From contig NC_079514.1 of NCBI RefSeq assembly GCF_000801105.2, positions 29,995,075 through 30,059,074 of the forward strand: DNA of 64,000 nt. The letters run 5' to 3'. The translations under genes and the position numbers were made by a program. The notes below the pieces were generated by a model. The model saw nothing but the letters and a program-made list of their open reading frames with translations, made no database searches and was not told the origin of the DNA. Shown here in pieces: positions 44,447-56,142 of the stretch (its first letter is position 1; every line of letters starts with the position of its first letter). The stretch comes from Raphanus sativus. Lineage: Eukaryota; Streptophyta; Magnoliopsida; Brassicales; Brassicaceae.

Positions 44447-47400
44447 ATGAGGTATCAGAATCACCATCCTTCGGGAAGCAGCAACTCCTTCCATGGAGGA
44501 GAGTTCAACAAACCCTCCAAAGTTGCTGTGGCGTCTATGATCAACTCCGAGATCGGCGCGGTTTTGGCTGTGATGAGGAGGAACGTACGTTGGGGTGTTC
44601 GCTACATTGCAGACGATGATCAGTTGGAGCATTCTCTTATCCATTCTTTGAAAGAACTGCGTAAGCAGATATTCTCATGGCAGAGCAATTGGCAAAACGT
44701 TGACCCCAAGTCGTACATACAGCCGTTTCTGGATGTTATACTCTCTGATGAAACCGGGGCTCCCATCACCGGCGTTGCGTTGTCGTCTGTCTACAAGATC
44801 TTGACCCTTGATGTTTTCACGCTTGACACTGTGAATGTGGGAGAGGCGATGCATATCATAGTGGATGCTGTGAAAAGCTGCCGTTTTGAGGTGACTGATC
44901 CTGCCTCCGAGGAAGTGGTTTTGATGAAGATACTTCAGGTTCTTCTGGCTTGTATTAAGTGTAAGGCGGCTAGTGGGTTGAGTAATCAAGATATTTGCAC
45001 CATCGTCAACACTTGTTTGCGTGTTGTTCATCAATCTAGCTCCAAAAGTGAGTTGTTGCAGCGTATTGCACGCCACACCATGCATGAGTTGGTGAGATGT
45101 ATCTTCTCTCAGCTTCCTTATATCAGCCCGCTGGCTAATGAAAGCGAGTTACACGTCGGCGATAAGGTAAATCAACTTGACCTTCCTTGCTAGAATTTTT
45201 ATATGTTTGTTCTATTTGTTTAGCCCCTATAGATAGAATATTTGACATGATTCAGTGAACGCAAAAAGTTGTATCGTGTTATGATTTACCGGCTATGCAT
45301 ATTGATTGATAGAAGATGCCTGATGACTAAGTTTAACGGTGATTTGTGTTGATCATCTTGTCAGACTGTTTACATGCTTCAGTGCACGCGAAAAGTTGAA
45401 TCGTGTTAGGGTTTATCTGTTATGCATATTGATTGATAGAAGATGGCTCATGACTAAGTTTAAAGGTGAATTGTGTTGACCATCTGTTTGTTTTCCACAC
45501 ATTTCTCACGGTTTTCTTTCTTGTTTAGGTGGGAACAGTGGACTGGGATCAGAATCCTGTAGAAAACAAAGTGGGTAATGGAAGTATTGATGGCGTGTCT
45601 GATACTCTGGGCACTGACAGAGATTCACCAAGTTCTGAGATGGTTATTCCAGAAACAGTACTTAAAAATGATGAAAAGGGATCTGAGGTGAGTGATGACG
45701 TACATGTTGCTGCGAATGGTGAAGATGCAATGTTGGCGCCTTTTGGTATCCCATGCATGGTAGAGATTCTTCATTTCCTGTGTACTCTGTTGAATATTGG
45801 AGAAAACAGTGAAGTCAGTTCCAGATCTAACCCTATAGCTGTTGATGAAGACGTTCCTCTTTTCGCTCTGGGTTTAATTAATTCTGCTATAGAACTTGGG
45901 GGCTCTTCTTTCCGTGAGCACCCAAAGTTGTTGAGTTTAATTCAGGATGAGTTATTCTGTAACTTGATGCAGTTTGGTATGTCGATGAGCCCTCTGATTC
46001 TTTCTACAGTTTGCAGCATCGTTCTTAATATCTACCTGACTCTCCGTACCGAGCTTAAGGTACAGCTTGAAGCTTTCTTCTCATGTGTACTTCTGAGGAT
46101 TGCACAGAGCAAGCATGGTTCTTCTTACCAGCAACAGGAGGTTGCTATGGAAGCTCTGGTTGATCTTTGCAGACAGCATACTTTCATGGCGGAAATGTTT
46201 GCGAATTTCGATTGTGATATAACATGCAGTAACGTGTTCGAAGATGTTTCAAATTTGCTGTCAAAGAGTGCATTCCCAGTTAACGGGCCTTTATCTGCTA
46301 TGCACATTCTTGCATTGGATGGGTTAATCTCCATGGTTCAGGGAATGGCCGAAAGGGTTGGTGAGGAATTGCCGGGTTCAGATGTTTCGACACATGAAGA
46401 AGGATATGAAGCATTTTGGACACTGAGATGTGAGAACTACGGAGATCCTAATTTATGGGTTCCCTTTGTCCGAAAGTCAAAGCACATCAAGAAAAAGCTG
46501 ATGGTTGGTGCTGATCATTTTAACAGTGATCCTAAAAAAGGTCTTCAGCAACTCCAAGCGATGCACTTGTTACCTGAAGAACTTGATCCAAAGAGTGTGG
46601 CATGTTTCTTCAGGTATACATGTGGGATAGATAAGAATCTTATAGGAGATTTCTTGGGAAATCATGACCAGTTCTGTGTTCAGGTGCTTCATGAGTTTGC
46701 CAAGACGTTTGACTTCCAGAATATGAATCTGGATAACGCCCTGCGTCTCTTTGTGGGGACATTTAGATTGCCTGGCGAGTCGCAGAAGATACAGAGGGTG
46801 CTTGAAGCGTTTTCTGAGAGATACTATGAGCAGTCACCACAGATATTGATTGATAAAGATGCTGCCCTCTTGTTATCTTATTCGATTATCTTGCTGAACA
46901 CAGATCACCACAACACTCAGGTCAAGAAAAAGATGACCGAAGAAGATTTCATCCGCAACAACAGGTGCATAAATGGAGGCGCAGATCTTCCCAGAGAATA
47001 CTTATCTGAGCTGTATCATTCAATCTGCGACAGTGAGATTCAGATGATCCCAGATCAAGGTACCGGTTTCCAAATGATGACCTCCAGTCGATGGATTAGT
47101 GTGATTTACAAGTCCAAAGAAACCAGTCCCTATATCATATGTGACAGCGCATCGTATCTGGACCGTGACATGTTTCATATCGTGTCCGGTCCAACTATCG
47201 CAGCTACATCAGTGGTTTTTGAGCAAGCAGAGCAAGAAGATGTTCTACAGAGATGTGTTGATGGGTTATTGGCCATTGCAAAACTTTCAGCGTATTACCA
47301 TTTGAATAGTGTATTGGATGATCTGGTCGTGTCTCTCTGCAAATTCACACCGTTCTTCGCCTCATTATCTGTTGATGAAGCTGTTCTTGCTTTTGGAGAA

Positions 47401-49125
47401 GATGCCAGAGCAAGAATGTCTACTGAAGCTGTGTTCTTGATTGCAAATAAATACGGCGACTATATCACTTCGGGCTGGAAAAACATACTGGAATGTGTCT
47501 TGAGCCTCCACAAACTCCAGATTTTACCAGCTCATATAGCTAGTGATGCAGCGGATGACCCAGAGGAAGAAAGACCTTTAGCAAATCCCTTATCAGTAGT
47601 ATCACAGGTACAACCCTCAGAGACCCCTCGCAAATCCTCTAGTTTTATTGGTCGGTTTAGCCAGCTTTTGTCCTTTGACATGGAGGAGACAAAGCCCTTA
47701 CCAACCGAGGAAGAACTTGCAGCCTATAAACACGCTCGTGGTATAGTGAAAGATTGTCACATTGATAGCATATTCTCAGACAGCAAGTTTCTCCAAGCTG
47801 AGTCTCTGCAGCAGCTAGTAAACTCTCTGATAAAGGCAGCCGCTAAAGATGAAGCTAGTGCTGTCTTTTGCCTGGAGCTTCTGATTGCAGTAACTCTGAA
47901 CAACCGAGACAGAATCCTACTGATCTGGCAAACTGTTTACGAGCACATCTCTGGTATTGTCCAATCAACGTCGACACCATGCCCGCTAGTTGAAAAGGCT
48001 GTGTTTGGTGTGTTGAAGATTTGTCAGAGATTATTGCCTTACAAGGAGAACCTAACAGATGAGCTTCTGAAATTACTCCAACTGGTTCTCAAACTTGATG
48101 CAAGAGTGGCTGATGCATACTGTGAGCCCATCACACAAGAAGTAGCCCGTCTCGTAAAAGCCAATGCATCTCACGTCAGATCTCATGTTGGTTGGCGAAC
48201 AATCATATCTCTGATATCAATCACAGCTCGACATCCAGAAGCTTCTGATGCTGGATTCGAAGCTCTCCGGTTTATAATGTCAGAAGGAGCTCACTTGTTG
48301 CTAGCAAACTACATTCTCTGTTCGGATGCGGCTAGGCAGTTTGCTGAATCCCGTGTCGGGGAAATCGATCGGTCTATCTCAGCCATCGACTTGATGTCAA
48401 ATTCTGTGTTCTGTCTTGCTAGGTGGTCTCAAGAGGCGAAAAACTCTGTCGGAGAAGATGAAGCTATGAAGAAACTAAGTCAAGATATCGGAGAGATGTG
48501 GCTCAGGCTTGTGAACAACCTCAAAAGGGTTTGTCTTGATCAACGCGACCAAGTGAGAAACCACGCCATCTCAATGCTACAGAGATCTATAGCTGGTGCG
48601 GAGGGGATCATGTTACCACAACCTCTATGGTTCCAGTGCTTCGACGCTGCAATCTTCCCGTTGCTAGACGAGTTGCTCGCTGTGTCAATCGAGAATTCAA
48701 GAAAGACATTCAAGAAAACAGTTGAAGAGACGCTTGTGCTGGCAACAAAGCTCATGTCAAAGGCCTTTCTTCAAGCTCTCCAGGACATCTCGCAGCAACC
48801 ATCTTTCTGCAGACTCTGGCTTGGTGTCTTGGACCGTATGGAGACTTACATGTCGACCAAGTTCAGAGGGAAACGCAGCGAGAAAGTGCATGAACTCATA
48901 CCGGAGCTGCTGAAGAACACGTTGCTGGTGATGAAGACGACGGGAGTTTTATTACCAGGTGATGATATCGGAAGTGATAGCTTCTGGCAACTGACTTGGC
49001 TTCATGTCAAGAAGATATCTCCTTCTTTGCAGGCTGAAGTTTTCCCTCGAGAGGAGCTTGATCAGTTTCAGAGACGAAACGCTAAGCCTGAGGAAGCACC
49101 GCTGGTACCGGAAAACCAAGGCTGA
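44447..49125 (+). CDS. GNL1: ARF guanine-nucleotide exchange factor GNL1 (GNOM-LIKE 1)
   Basis: Two coding exons, 44447-45166 and 45529-49125 (GT at 45167, AG at 45527-45528), encode 1438 residues, close to the roughly 1440 of Arabidopsis GNL1 (AT5G39500), which the sequence follows closely. The DCB domain is at about 20-235 and an NFDCD HUS-box motif at about 465. The Sec7 domain is at about 560-745, with FRLPGE carrying the glutamic finger E657. HDS regions follow, with LSFDMEETKPLPTEEE and GWRTIISLISITARHPEA. GNL1 activates ARF1 at the Golgi for COPI coat recruitment and Golgi-to-ER traffic. At the brefeldin A-determining position there is Leu (L695, in SIILLNTD) where GNOM has Met, so the enzyme should be BFA-resistant. 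The usually invariant LNTDQHN reads LNTDHHN (H700). A 5'UTR intron at 44231-44390 precedes the ATG. Confidence 0.96.
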
Positions 49126-49632
49126 GAAATGAGGATTTGTTTTATACAGAAGAAGAAAAACATATTGAAGAAGTTTTTTTTAGAAACTATATCGAAATAT
49201 TATATCTTTGCAGTATAGCTTTTTGTTTGAATATAGTACTTTGGAGTTTGGAGCTTTTGGATTTTTTTTTATGGAATGTCACGTTGGAATTATGGCTTTG
49301 ATAGAAGATATGCTTGGAAGCGATTCACGAAAGCATGGTAACAAGTTGCACAGGCCGGCTCTTGAATTACAAATAGGACGGACAGATCAAATGAACTGAT
49401 CTTTTTAGGGTGTTTCCAGCCCATCGTGCATCTTTCATTCTGAGATAAATGATGTCAAAATAAGGTTGACCTTTTCTAAAAAAAATATTACTTTACTTTT
49501 ACTTCTAGATACAAATTAAAATATTATTATTTAATTAATTTACAAAATTTTAATTTATTTTATTCTAATCGAAAACTTACAAAGTAATATTTTGAATTAA
49601 AATTACAGTAATCAACTCTACTAAACAAAAGC
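49126..49632. other. GNL1 3' flank
   Basis: Probable GNL1 3' UTR up to about 49400, then AT-rich intergenic DNA. The short ORF at 49208-49399 is not conserved-looking and is not called. Confidence 0.5.
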
Positions 49633-49677
49633 AAAGATAGGATAATGTTTTTTTTTGACAGAAGATAGAATAATGTT
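49633..49677 (+). repeat. LINE left target-site duplication
   Basis: AAAGATAGGATAATG, a T-run, GACAGAAGATAGAATAATGTT. It matches 55438-55481 on the far side of the LINE with a few differences. The innermost 15 bp (AGATAGAATAATGTT) match exactly. The segment itself contains the motif GATAG(A/G)ATAATGTT twice. Confidence 0.8.
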
Positions 49678-49694
49678 GTTCTTCCCAATTTAAA

Positions 49695-51629
49695 ATGGAG
49701 AAAAAAATGGAAAACCCCTGGTTGACTGTTACGCTCTTTTCCCCCTTGAACCCATCGATTCCGGTCGGCAATCTCAGCCACTCGCCGCCCATCCCCGATC
49801 CCCCAGACCCGCCTGATCCTCTCCAATTTCCTCCTCTCCCTTCTCCTCTCTCAGGTGGCCAGAAACCACCCAAAAAACTTCGCTTCTATCGCTCCTCCCC
49901 TAATCCTACTGTTCCCTCTCCTCCTATCCCCTCCCTCCTTACTACCTCTGTGGCTGCAGTACCTGTCTCCTCCTCCGGTGCTGCAACTTCAGCACCATCT
50001 ACTGCCGATCTGTTGGTTTCCTTCATCTCCCTTTCTCCTTCTACTGTTCCAAAACTTAGATCTAGATTGGTTACAGTAAATGTGAGCCCACCCATAAAAA
50101 CCCCTCCCGACTCTCAACTCTGTTCCTCCTACCCTTCCCACTGGATTGGGTATCCTCCCTCTTCCGTTAAACCATGCCTCATCACCCCCTACCCCCTCCC
50201 AAACTGCCCCTCCTCCCCCACTACTGTTCTCCCCCCGAAGCCTTCCTACGCCTCAAAAACAAAAGCCACCATTGACAGATCCCTTCGCCGACTCTCTCCA
50301 AAATCCTTATCTCTTGAAGGGATTCCTCGCGTTATCATCCCTGATGAGGTCTACCAAAAAGGCGCCGAACTACACAAGGATTTCCTTGTCTGCCGGTTCT
50401 TTGGTAGGATCCCAGCCTACAGCCTCATTCAAAATGTCTTGAACTACTTATGGGGCAAAGGAAAACACCTGGAAATTCATATGCTCCCCCAGTCAAACTC
50501 TGTGTTGGTGAGGCTCCCGAATGAGTTCATTAGAGAAAAAGTTCTTCAGAAGCGCTACTGGTACGTTGACACCTCCATGTTCTATGCATTCCAGCGATCT
50601 GCGCACACTGAAGACTTTACCCCATCACTTCAGAAGATACAGCTTTGGGCTCACCTTAAAGGCGTTCCCTTCGACCTCATATATGATGCAGGCTTGAGTC
50701 ATATTGCAGGTCAAATAGGTGAACCGAAAGAAACTGATGACTGGACCCTAAGCCTTTCTAGCATCAGTGTTGCTCATGTTAAGGTGGAAATAGATACTAC
50801 TGTCCCCCTCCCTTCGAAAGTGGAAGTTGGAAGCATGAATGGTACGTTTGTCACGGTCGAAGTCGAATACCCTTGGATCCCTCCCTCTTGTGCTCACTGC
50901 AAGGAGGTTGGTCACATCCAACGCCACTGCCCCCTGCTCCCTCCGCCCTCTCCCCCTATTCCAAAGCAAAAGCCATCGCCCCCTGCTAAACCTCAAAAAT
51001 CCGGTCCCCGAAACCAACCTTCTCCCTCCCAATCATCAAAGAAACCACCCCCAGCCAATAAATTCTGTTTCTCTTGTCGTGCTACTGGCCACCTAATGAA
51101 CAACTGCCCAAAAGGCCCTGAGGATTGGACTCTGGTCAATAGGCAAATATCGCATCCGTCTACCTCATCTAACCCCTCCTCTGTCACACCTTTTTCTCCT
51201 CCTCCCCTTAGCTCTTCTCAACCTCAACCCTCCCTACCTCAACCCCCCCTTCCTCCCGCCGTTTCCGGTGAAGCTCCCTCATCCTCCATCACCCCTCCCT
51301 CCTTAACCCCTCCGATTGATGCTGGCTCTGACCAAGGCTCAATGGAAATAGATACCTCCCCTCAACCTAAAGATCCCAGCTTTGTTTGTTCCGATGGTGA
51401 ACCTGAAACTCTAATCCTTGCCCTGCCAGCTGTTTTCAAAGACCGTCCTATCCTTATCTCAACCAGCGATCCCCCTGCCAAATCACCATCTATCCTTTCC
51501 TTAAACCCCTTCCATGTCATCAGCCCTACCCCTGATACCTCCCCTATCCCTGTTCTGTCTCCCCAAACTCCTCATGTAGCACCTAATCCCGAGTCTTCCC
51601 CTTCTGGTGAGACTCAACCCCAATCTTAA
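49695..51629 (+). CDS. LINE ORF1, zinc-knuckle RNA-binding protein
   Basis: Intact 644-residue ORF. A proline/serine-rich N-terminus (about 1-200) is followed by a DUF4283-like region (about 205-390; GAELHKDFLVCRFFGRIPAY, then WAHLKGVPFDLIYDAGLSHI). Two CCHC-type zinc knuckles follow: CAHCKEVGHIQRHC at about 400-413 and CFSCRATGHLMNNC at about 457-470. A second Pro/Ser-rich tail completes it. This is the standard ORF1 layout of plant L1 elements, expected to coat the element RNA. The stop is two bases before the ORF2 ATG at 51632. The high-pyrimidine coding strand differs sharply from neighbouring host genes. Confidence 0.92.
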   Translation: MEKKMENPWLTVTLFSPLNPSIPVGNLSHSPPIPDPPDPPDPLQFPPLPSPLSGGQKPPKKLRFYRSSPNPTVPSPPIPSLLTTSVAAVPVSSSGAATSAPSTADLLVSFISLSPSTVPKLRSRLVTVNVSPPIKTPPDSQLCSSYPSHWIGYPPSSVKPCLITPYPLPNCPSSPTTVLPPKPSYASKTKATIDRSLRRLSPKSLSLEGIPRVIIPDEVYQKGAELHKDFLVCRFFGRIPAYSLIQNVLNYLWGKGKHLEIHMLPQSNSVLVRLPNEFIREKVLQKRYWYVDTSMFYAFQRSAHTEDFTPSLQKIQLWAHLKGVPFDLIYDAGLSHIAGQIGEPKETDDWTLSLSSISVAHVKVEIDTTVPLPSKVEVGSMNGTFVTVEVEYPWIPPSCAHCKEVGHIQRHCPLLPPPSPPIPKQKPSPPAKPQKSGPRNQPSPSQSSKKPPPANKFCFSCRATGHLMNNCPKGPEDWTLVNRQISHPSTSSNPSSVTPFSPPPLSSSQPQPSLPQPPLPPAVSGEAPSSSITPPSLTPPIDAGSDQGSMEIDTSPQPKDPSFVCSDGEPETLILALPAVFKDRPILISTSDPPAKSPSILSLNPFHVISPTPDTSPIPVLSPQTPHVAPNPESSPSGETQPQS

Positions 51630-51631
51630 CC

Positions 51632-54600
51632 ATGTGTACAAACATCTTTTTTTGGAACGTCCGCGGTATTAATGAGCAGGACAAGTTCAGACCTTTTTGT
51701 AATTGGCTAGCTACTCATAAGCCACTATTAGGAGCCCTTTTGGAAACACACATAAAAGAACCCAATCTACCCTCTATCATGAGTCGTCTCTGTCCCGGAT
51801 GGAGCTATGTTTCTAACCACGATACTGATTTTGATGGGAGAATAATCATCATCTGGAAATTCCCGGCGAGAGTGGAGGTGCTGCACCAAACCCGCCAATC
51901 ATTGACGTGCAATATCTCCCTTCCAGGTGGGAAAAAGTTCACCTTCACTGCCGTGTATGCCTCAAATCTGAGAGAGGAAAGGAAAACTCTATGGGATGAC
52001 CTGTTGGAGGTGCAGACAACCTTATTCCTCGAAAACAAAAGCTGGTTGATTGGAGGTGATCTAAACCAAATACTGCACCACCAAGAGCACTCGTCATCTA
52101 CGGTGGACCACCTGACACCTGATATGCTGGAGCTGAGGGACAACCTAAACCAGATAGGTGTCTCTGATCTTAGATTTCAAGGTTGCGATCACACATGGAC
52201 AAACAAGTGCCCCTCTGCACCTGTAACAAAGAAGCTTGACCGTGCGCTTATCAATGACATGTGGCTTGAAACTTTCCCCCACAGTGTAGCCTCCTTCTTA
52301 GCCCATGAGTTTTCTGACCATTCCCTTGCCTCATTGATTTAGCCAGCCCTCTCCCCCAAGCCGGTACTAGACCTTTCAAGTTCCAAAACTTCCTAGCCCA
52401 GCACCCCTCATTCCTGCAAGTGGTTGAGAGTTCATGGATTCAGAGTGGAAGAATTGCGACAAATCTTTCAACCTTGGGTTTTAAAATCAAATCACTAAAA
52501 AGAGCGTTAAAAACACTTGCGAGAGAAAATTATTCAGATATCCAAAAGAGAGTGTTTTCTACTAACAGTTTGTTGAAAGATGTGCAGGTTAAATGTTTGA
52601 ATGAAGCTACTGAAGAAAATTTTCAAGCAGAAAGGGACTTACTATCTCACTGGACGTTCTTGAGAGGGGTAGAGGAAGCTTTTTTCAAGCAAAAATCGAG
52701 GATAAATTGGTTGCGGCTTGGTGATCAGAACACTCTATTCTTCATGAGAATCGCGGCTTCCCGTAACTCCTACAACTCCATCCGCTCTCTACAGCTCCCC
52801 TGCGGTCTCCTTGTAACTGATTCAGTAGAGCTGTGTGAAATTGCTCTGGCGCATTTTCAGAGTGTCCTCTCTCCGGAGTCCCTGCCCCAGCTGGTGTCAC
52901 CTTTCCAGTGGTTCCTTGATCTGCTCCCATTTAGATGTTCCGCCGCCCAGCAACAACAACTAGCTATTTTGCCAGACAGCTTGGAGATCACACGCACTTT
53001 GCTCAAACTAAATCCCAACAAAGCGCCTGGTCCCGACGGATTCACATCATCATTTTTCAAAGCTGCTTGGTCTCTTGTTGGAGAGGAAACAACAAACTCA
53101 ATTCAAAACTTCTTCATATCAGGTTTCCTCCCCTCCTCCACCAATGCAACTCTCCTCACCCTAGTTCCCAAGCGGCCAGGAGCTTCAAAGATCACAGATT
53201 ACAGGCCGATCAGTTGTTGCAACACAACTTACAAAGCAATCTCAAAAATATTGGTTAAACGCCTCAAAGTAATCTTACCTGAGGTGATTCTCCCCAATCA
53301 AACGGCTTTCGTTCAAGGTCGCCTGCTAATAGAAAACACACTACTTGCATCGGAGATAGTTCAAGGATACCACAAGGAAGGTGGGCCACCGAGGGTTACC
53401 ATTAAAGTGGACATCGCAAAGGCGTTTGATACAATCCGATGGGAATTCATCTTCCAGTGCCTGAGAAGTATCTCTGTCTCGAAACTTTTGATCCGATGGA
53501 TAGAGGCTTGCGTCTGCTCAGCTACTTTCTCTCTGGGTTTCAACGGATCGTCTCACGGCTATTTCAAGGGATCAAGGGGCTTGAGACAGGGAGATCCCCT
53601 CTCCCCGTACCTTTTCGTCCTAGCTATGAACTGCCTCTCTCATTCCCTAAATAAGGCAGCAAATGACGGAAAATTCAGCTACCATTTCAAATGCAAAAGA
53701 ACAGAACTAACACACCTTTCTTTTGCAGATGACCTCCTAATTTTTTTAGATGGCTCTGCGCACTCGGTAAACAACATCTTGGGGGTTCTTCGTGACTTTG
53801 AGGCGCGATCGGGTCTTGGAATCAGCATGGAAAAAACATCTCTCTATGCGGCAGGATTGAAGCCTCATGAATTGGATCAGCTAAAAAATGCTACTGGTTT
53901 GTCTCTTGGCATACTCCCGGTGAGATATCTAGGAGTCCCTCTCTGCACCAAGAAGCTCACTATGCTCCACTGCGCTCCCCTTCTCCTCTCAATCAAGTCC
54001 AGGTTACACACCTGGACAGTGAAGTCGCTTTCTCTTGCTGGCAGACTCCAATTACTCTCCACGGTGATTGCTGGAATTACCAACTTTTGGTCTTGTGCGT
54101 TTATCCTACCCCAAGCCTGTATTGACGAGATAGACTCCATCTGTGGCAAGTTTCTTTGGAAGGGTAAAACTGAGGGACCAACAGCAGCAAAGGTATCATG
54201 GGAAAATGTCACAACTCCACGCGAGCAGGGCGGGCTTGGATTACGAAAGCTGGGGATTTGGAACATAGCCTCTATTCTCAAGCTAGTCTGGATCCTTTTC
54301 TTCAAACAACATTCGATATGGTCCAACTGGTACATAACAGAAGTCTTGGATGGGGACCCGAGCAATTTCTGGGTCATCAACACGAAACAGAAAAACTCTT
54401 GGTTAGCTAACAAGCTCTTACTACTAAGGGATAATGCTTACAACTTCATCAAGCATGTGGTGGGCAATGGTGAGACCACTTAATTCTGGACATCGAATTG
54501 GTCTCCCTTTGGAAAGATCAGGGACTACTTGAGAGAAGAGAACACCGTATCAATGGGAATCAGTTCCTCATCCACGCTAGCGGAGCTATGGGACACTGAC

Positions 54601-55281
54601 CACTGGATCCTGCCACCAGCAAGATCGGAGAAACAGGTTCAAATCTACTCCTTCCTCACATCGCTTCAGATCAACGATCACGCCGATGAACTACTCTGGT
54701 CACCTGAGGGCAAATCGGAGTCCAACTACTCAACCAGAAAGATGTATGATCGCTTGTGCAACACGGAACCATCGGTCACCTGGCACAAAGAAGTCTGGTT
54801 CAGCGGTGGTATACCCAAGCATAAGGTCAGAACCTGGCTAATGGTACTAAATCGCAGCCCCACTAGGGATCGTATCCTTCATTGGGGACTCCAGACAGAC
54901 GATCACTGCCTACTGTGCAACTCCTGCCCTGAGACCCGATCTCATCTCTTCTTTGACTGTGGCTTCTCTTGGGATGTATGGACTGAAATAGCGCGCCGCT
55001 GTGGTTTCTCACCAACTAGGGACTGGGAAGGAACTCTACGGGATCTCCAAGCTTATAGAGGCAACAAACACTCAAGGAAACTTCTACTTCTCGCGTGGCA
55101 AGGGACAATCTATTTCATCTGGTCGGAGAGGAACAACAGACTCCACCGGAACACGTCACGATCTCCAAACTCGATCATCTCAGAAATTGATCGCACCATC
55201 AGGAGGAAGCTTGCTTCTTTTCGCCTGGAAAACCCGTCACTCTCCTCTGATCTCCTGCAACTATGGTTCTCAAATCAGTAA
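51632..55281 (+). pseudogene. LINE ORF2, endonuclease/reverse transcriptase, two lesions
   Basis: Starts at ATG 51632. The endonuclease-like domain (FFWNVRGIN, GDLNQI, SDHS) runs to about 52320, where one base appears to be missing in TCCCTTGCC, shifting into a stop at 52340-52342. The alternative frame continues directly with DLASPLPQAG and on into the reverse transcriptase: NPNKAPGPDGFTSSFFK, YRPISCCNTTYK, RLRQGDPLSPYLF-type GLRQGDPLSPYLF, and FADDLL as the catalytic box. An in-frame TAA at 54481-54483 follows GNGETT, after which the frame stays open to 55281 through a zf-RVT-like region (CLLCNSCPETRSHLFFDC). No RNase H domain is seen. With only one frameshift and one nonsense codon in about 3.65 kb, the insertion is fairly young. 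Confidence 0.92.
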
Positions 55282-55437
55282 TCGCTTTGGTGGTATCGAT
55301 TGACTCATCCGTTTTAACTTCATGATGTAATCAGATTGGGCTTTTTAGTGTGTATGGGCCACTTGGCCCACTAGCTCCTTGCTTGTAACATTTTGTTCTC
55401 CTGCATTTTAAATAGAAAAGTTTTTATTAAAAAAAAA

Positions 55438-55481
55438 AGATAGAATAATGTTTTTTTTTGACGAAAAGATAGAATAATGTT
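55438..55481 (+). repeat. LINE right target-site duplication
   Basis: AAGATAGAATAATG, a T-run, GACGAAAAGATAGAATAATGTT. It is the counterpart of 49633-49677, directly after the A-rich tail. Confidence 0.8.
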
Positions 55482-55561
55482 AATGTTAAAAATATGCATG
55501 TCGAATTCAAAGATAATAATTTTATATAGCTTTACAAATTATAGTTGTTTATTTACTAAAA

Positions 55562-55590
55562 CTAGATACGGATCCGTGCGTTACACAGAT
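55562..55590 (-). mobile_element. Helitron 3' terminus
   Basis: On the minus strand, an ACGGATCCGT palindrome within CGCACGGATCCGTAT is followed by CTAG, ending at 55562 next to a host T. It may belong to an element covering part of the AT-rich repeats to the right; no 5' end was identified. Confidence 0.5.
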
Positions 55591-55898
55591 TTTATTTAAT
55601 TTTTAATTTTACGAACACATAAAAAAAATTCACATTAGTTCTTAAATTTTTCAATATATACTGGCGGCTTATTTTAATAATAATAATCTGTTTTTTCCAT
55701 AAATTTTGATTAGCATTTTTATTTCAATAATCACATAATTTTAAATAGTATATAAGTTTTTTTGTTTTTCTAACAAATACTTCATTTTTAATTATTTTCA
55801 AAATAATATTATTTATAGTTAAATAGAACAAATAGAACTGTGAACTGACGTACAACTTCATGACAATTATTAATCTTTTTTAAAAAAATCAACATTAG

Positions 55899-56093
55899 CT
55901 TAATGTTAAGATCATGATGTATATATTTATATATATTTATTTCTTCAACATGTGACACCCAACAAAAAAAATAATATATATATACATGAAGATGTGAAAG
56001 AACATGCAGAAATACTCATCTAATTTTCCATGTTAATAACTCTATTATGTTTGTTATCAAAATATGAGAAGTGACAAAATATAAGAGAACTTA

Positions 56094-56142
<49 letters not shown>

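Larger units (their letters stand above)
49678..55437 (+). mobile_element. L1-type LINE, nearly full length
   Basis: A 5.76-kb non-LTR retrotransposon holding ORF1 (nucleic-acid binding), ORF2 (endonuclease and reverse transcriptase) and an A-rich 3' end (TTTTTATTAAAAAAAAAA), framed by a target-site duplication. The 5'UTR is only about 17 bp, so slight 5' truncation is possible. GC content is well above the flanks. Two lesions in ORF2 make this copy non-autonomous. It is inserted in the same orientation as GNL1 and VTI11. Confidence 0.95.

Noticed and set aside
45529..49125. A separate 1198-residue gene starting at 45529
   Set aside because: It begins at GTG directly after a TTTAG acceptor and continues the GNL1 protein in phase; it is exon 2 of GNL1.
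54529..55281. Independent 250-residue gene after the LINE
   Set aside because: It is the continuation of LINE ORF2 in the same frame after a single TAA codon.
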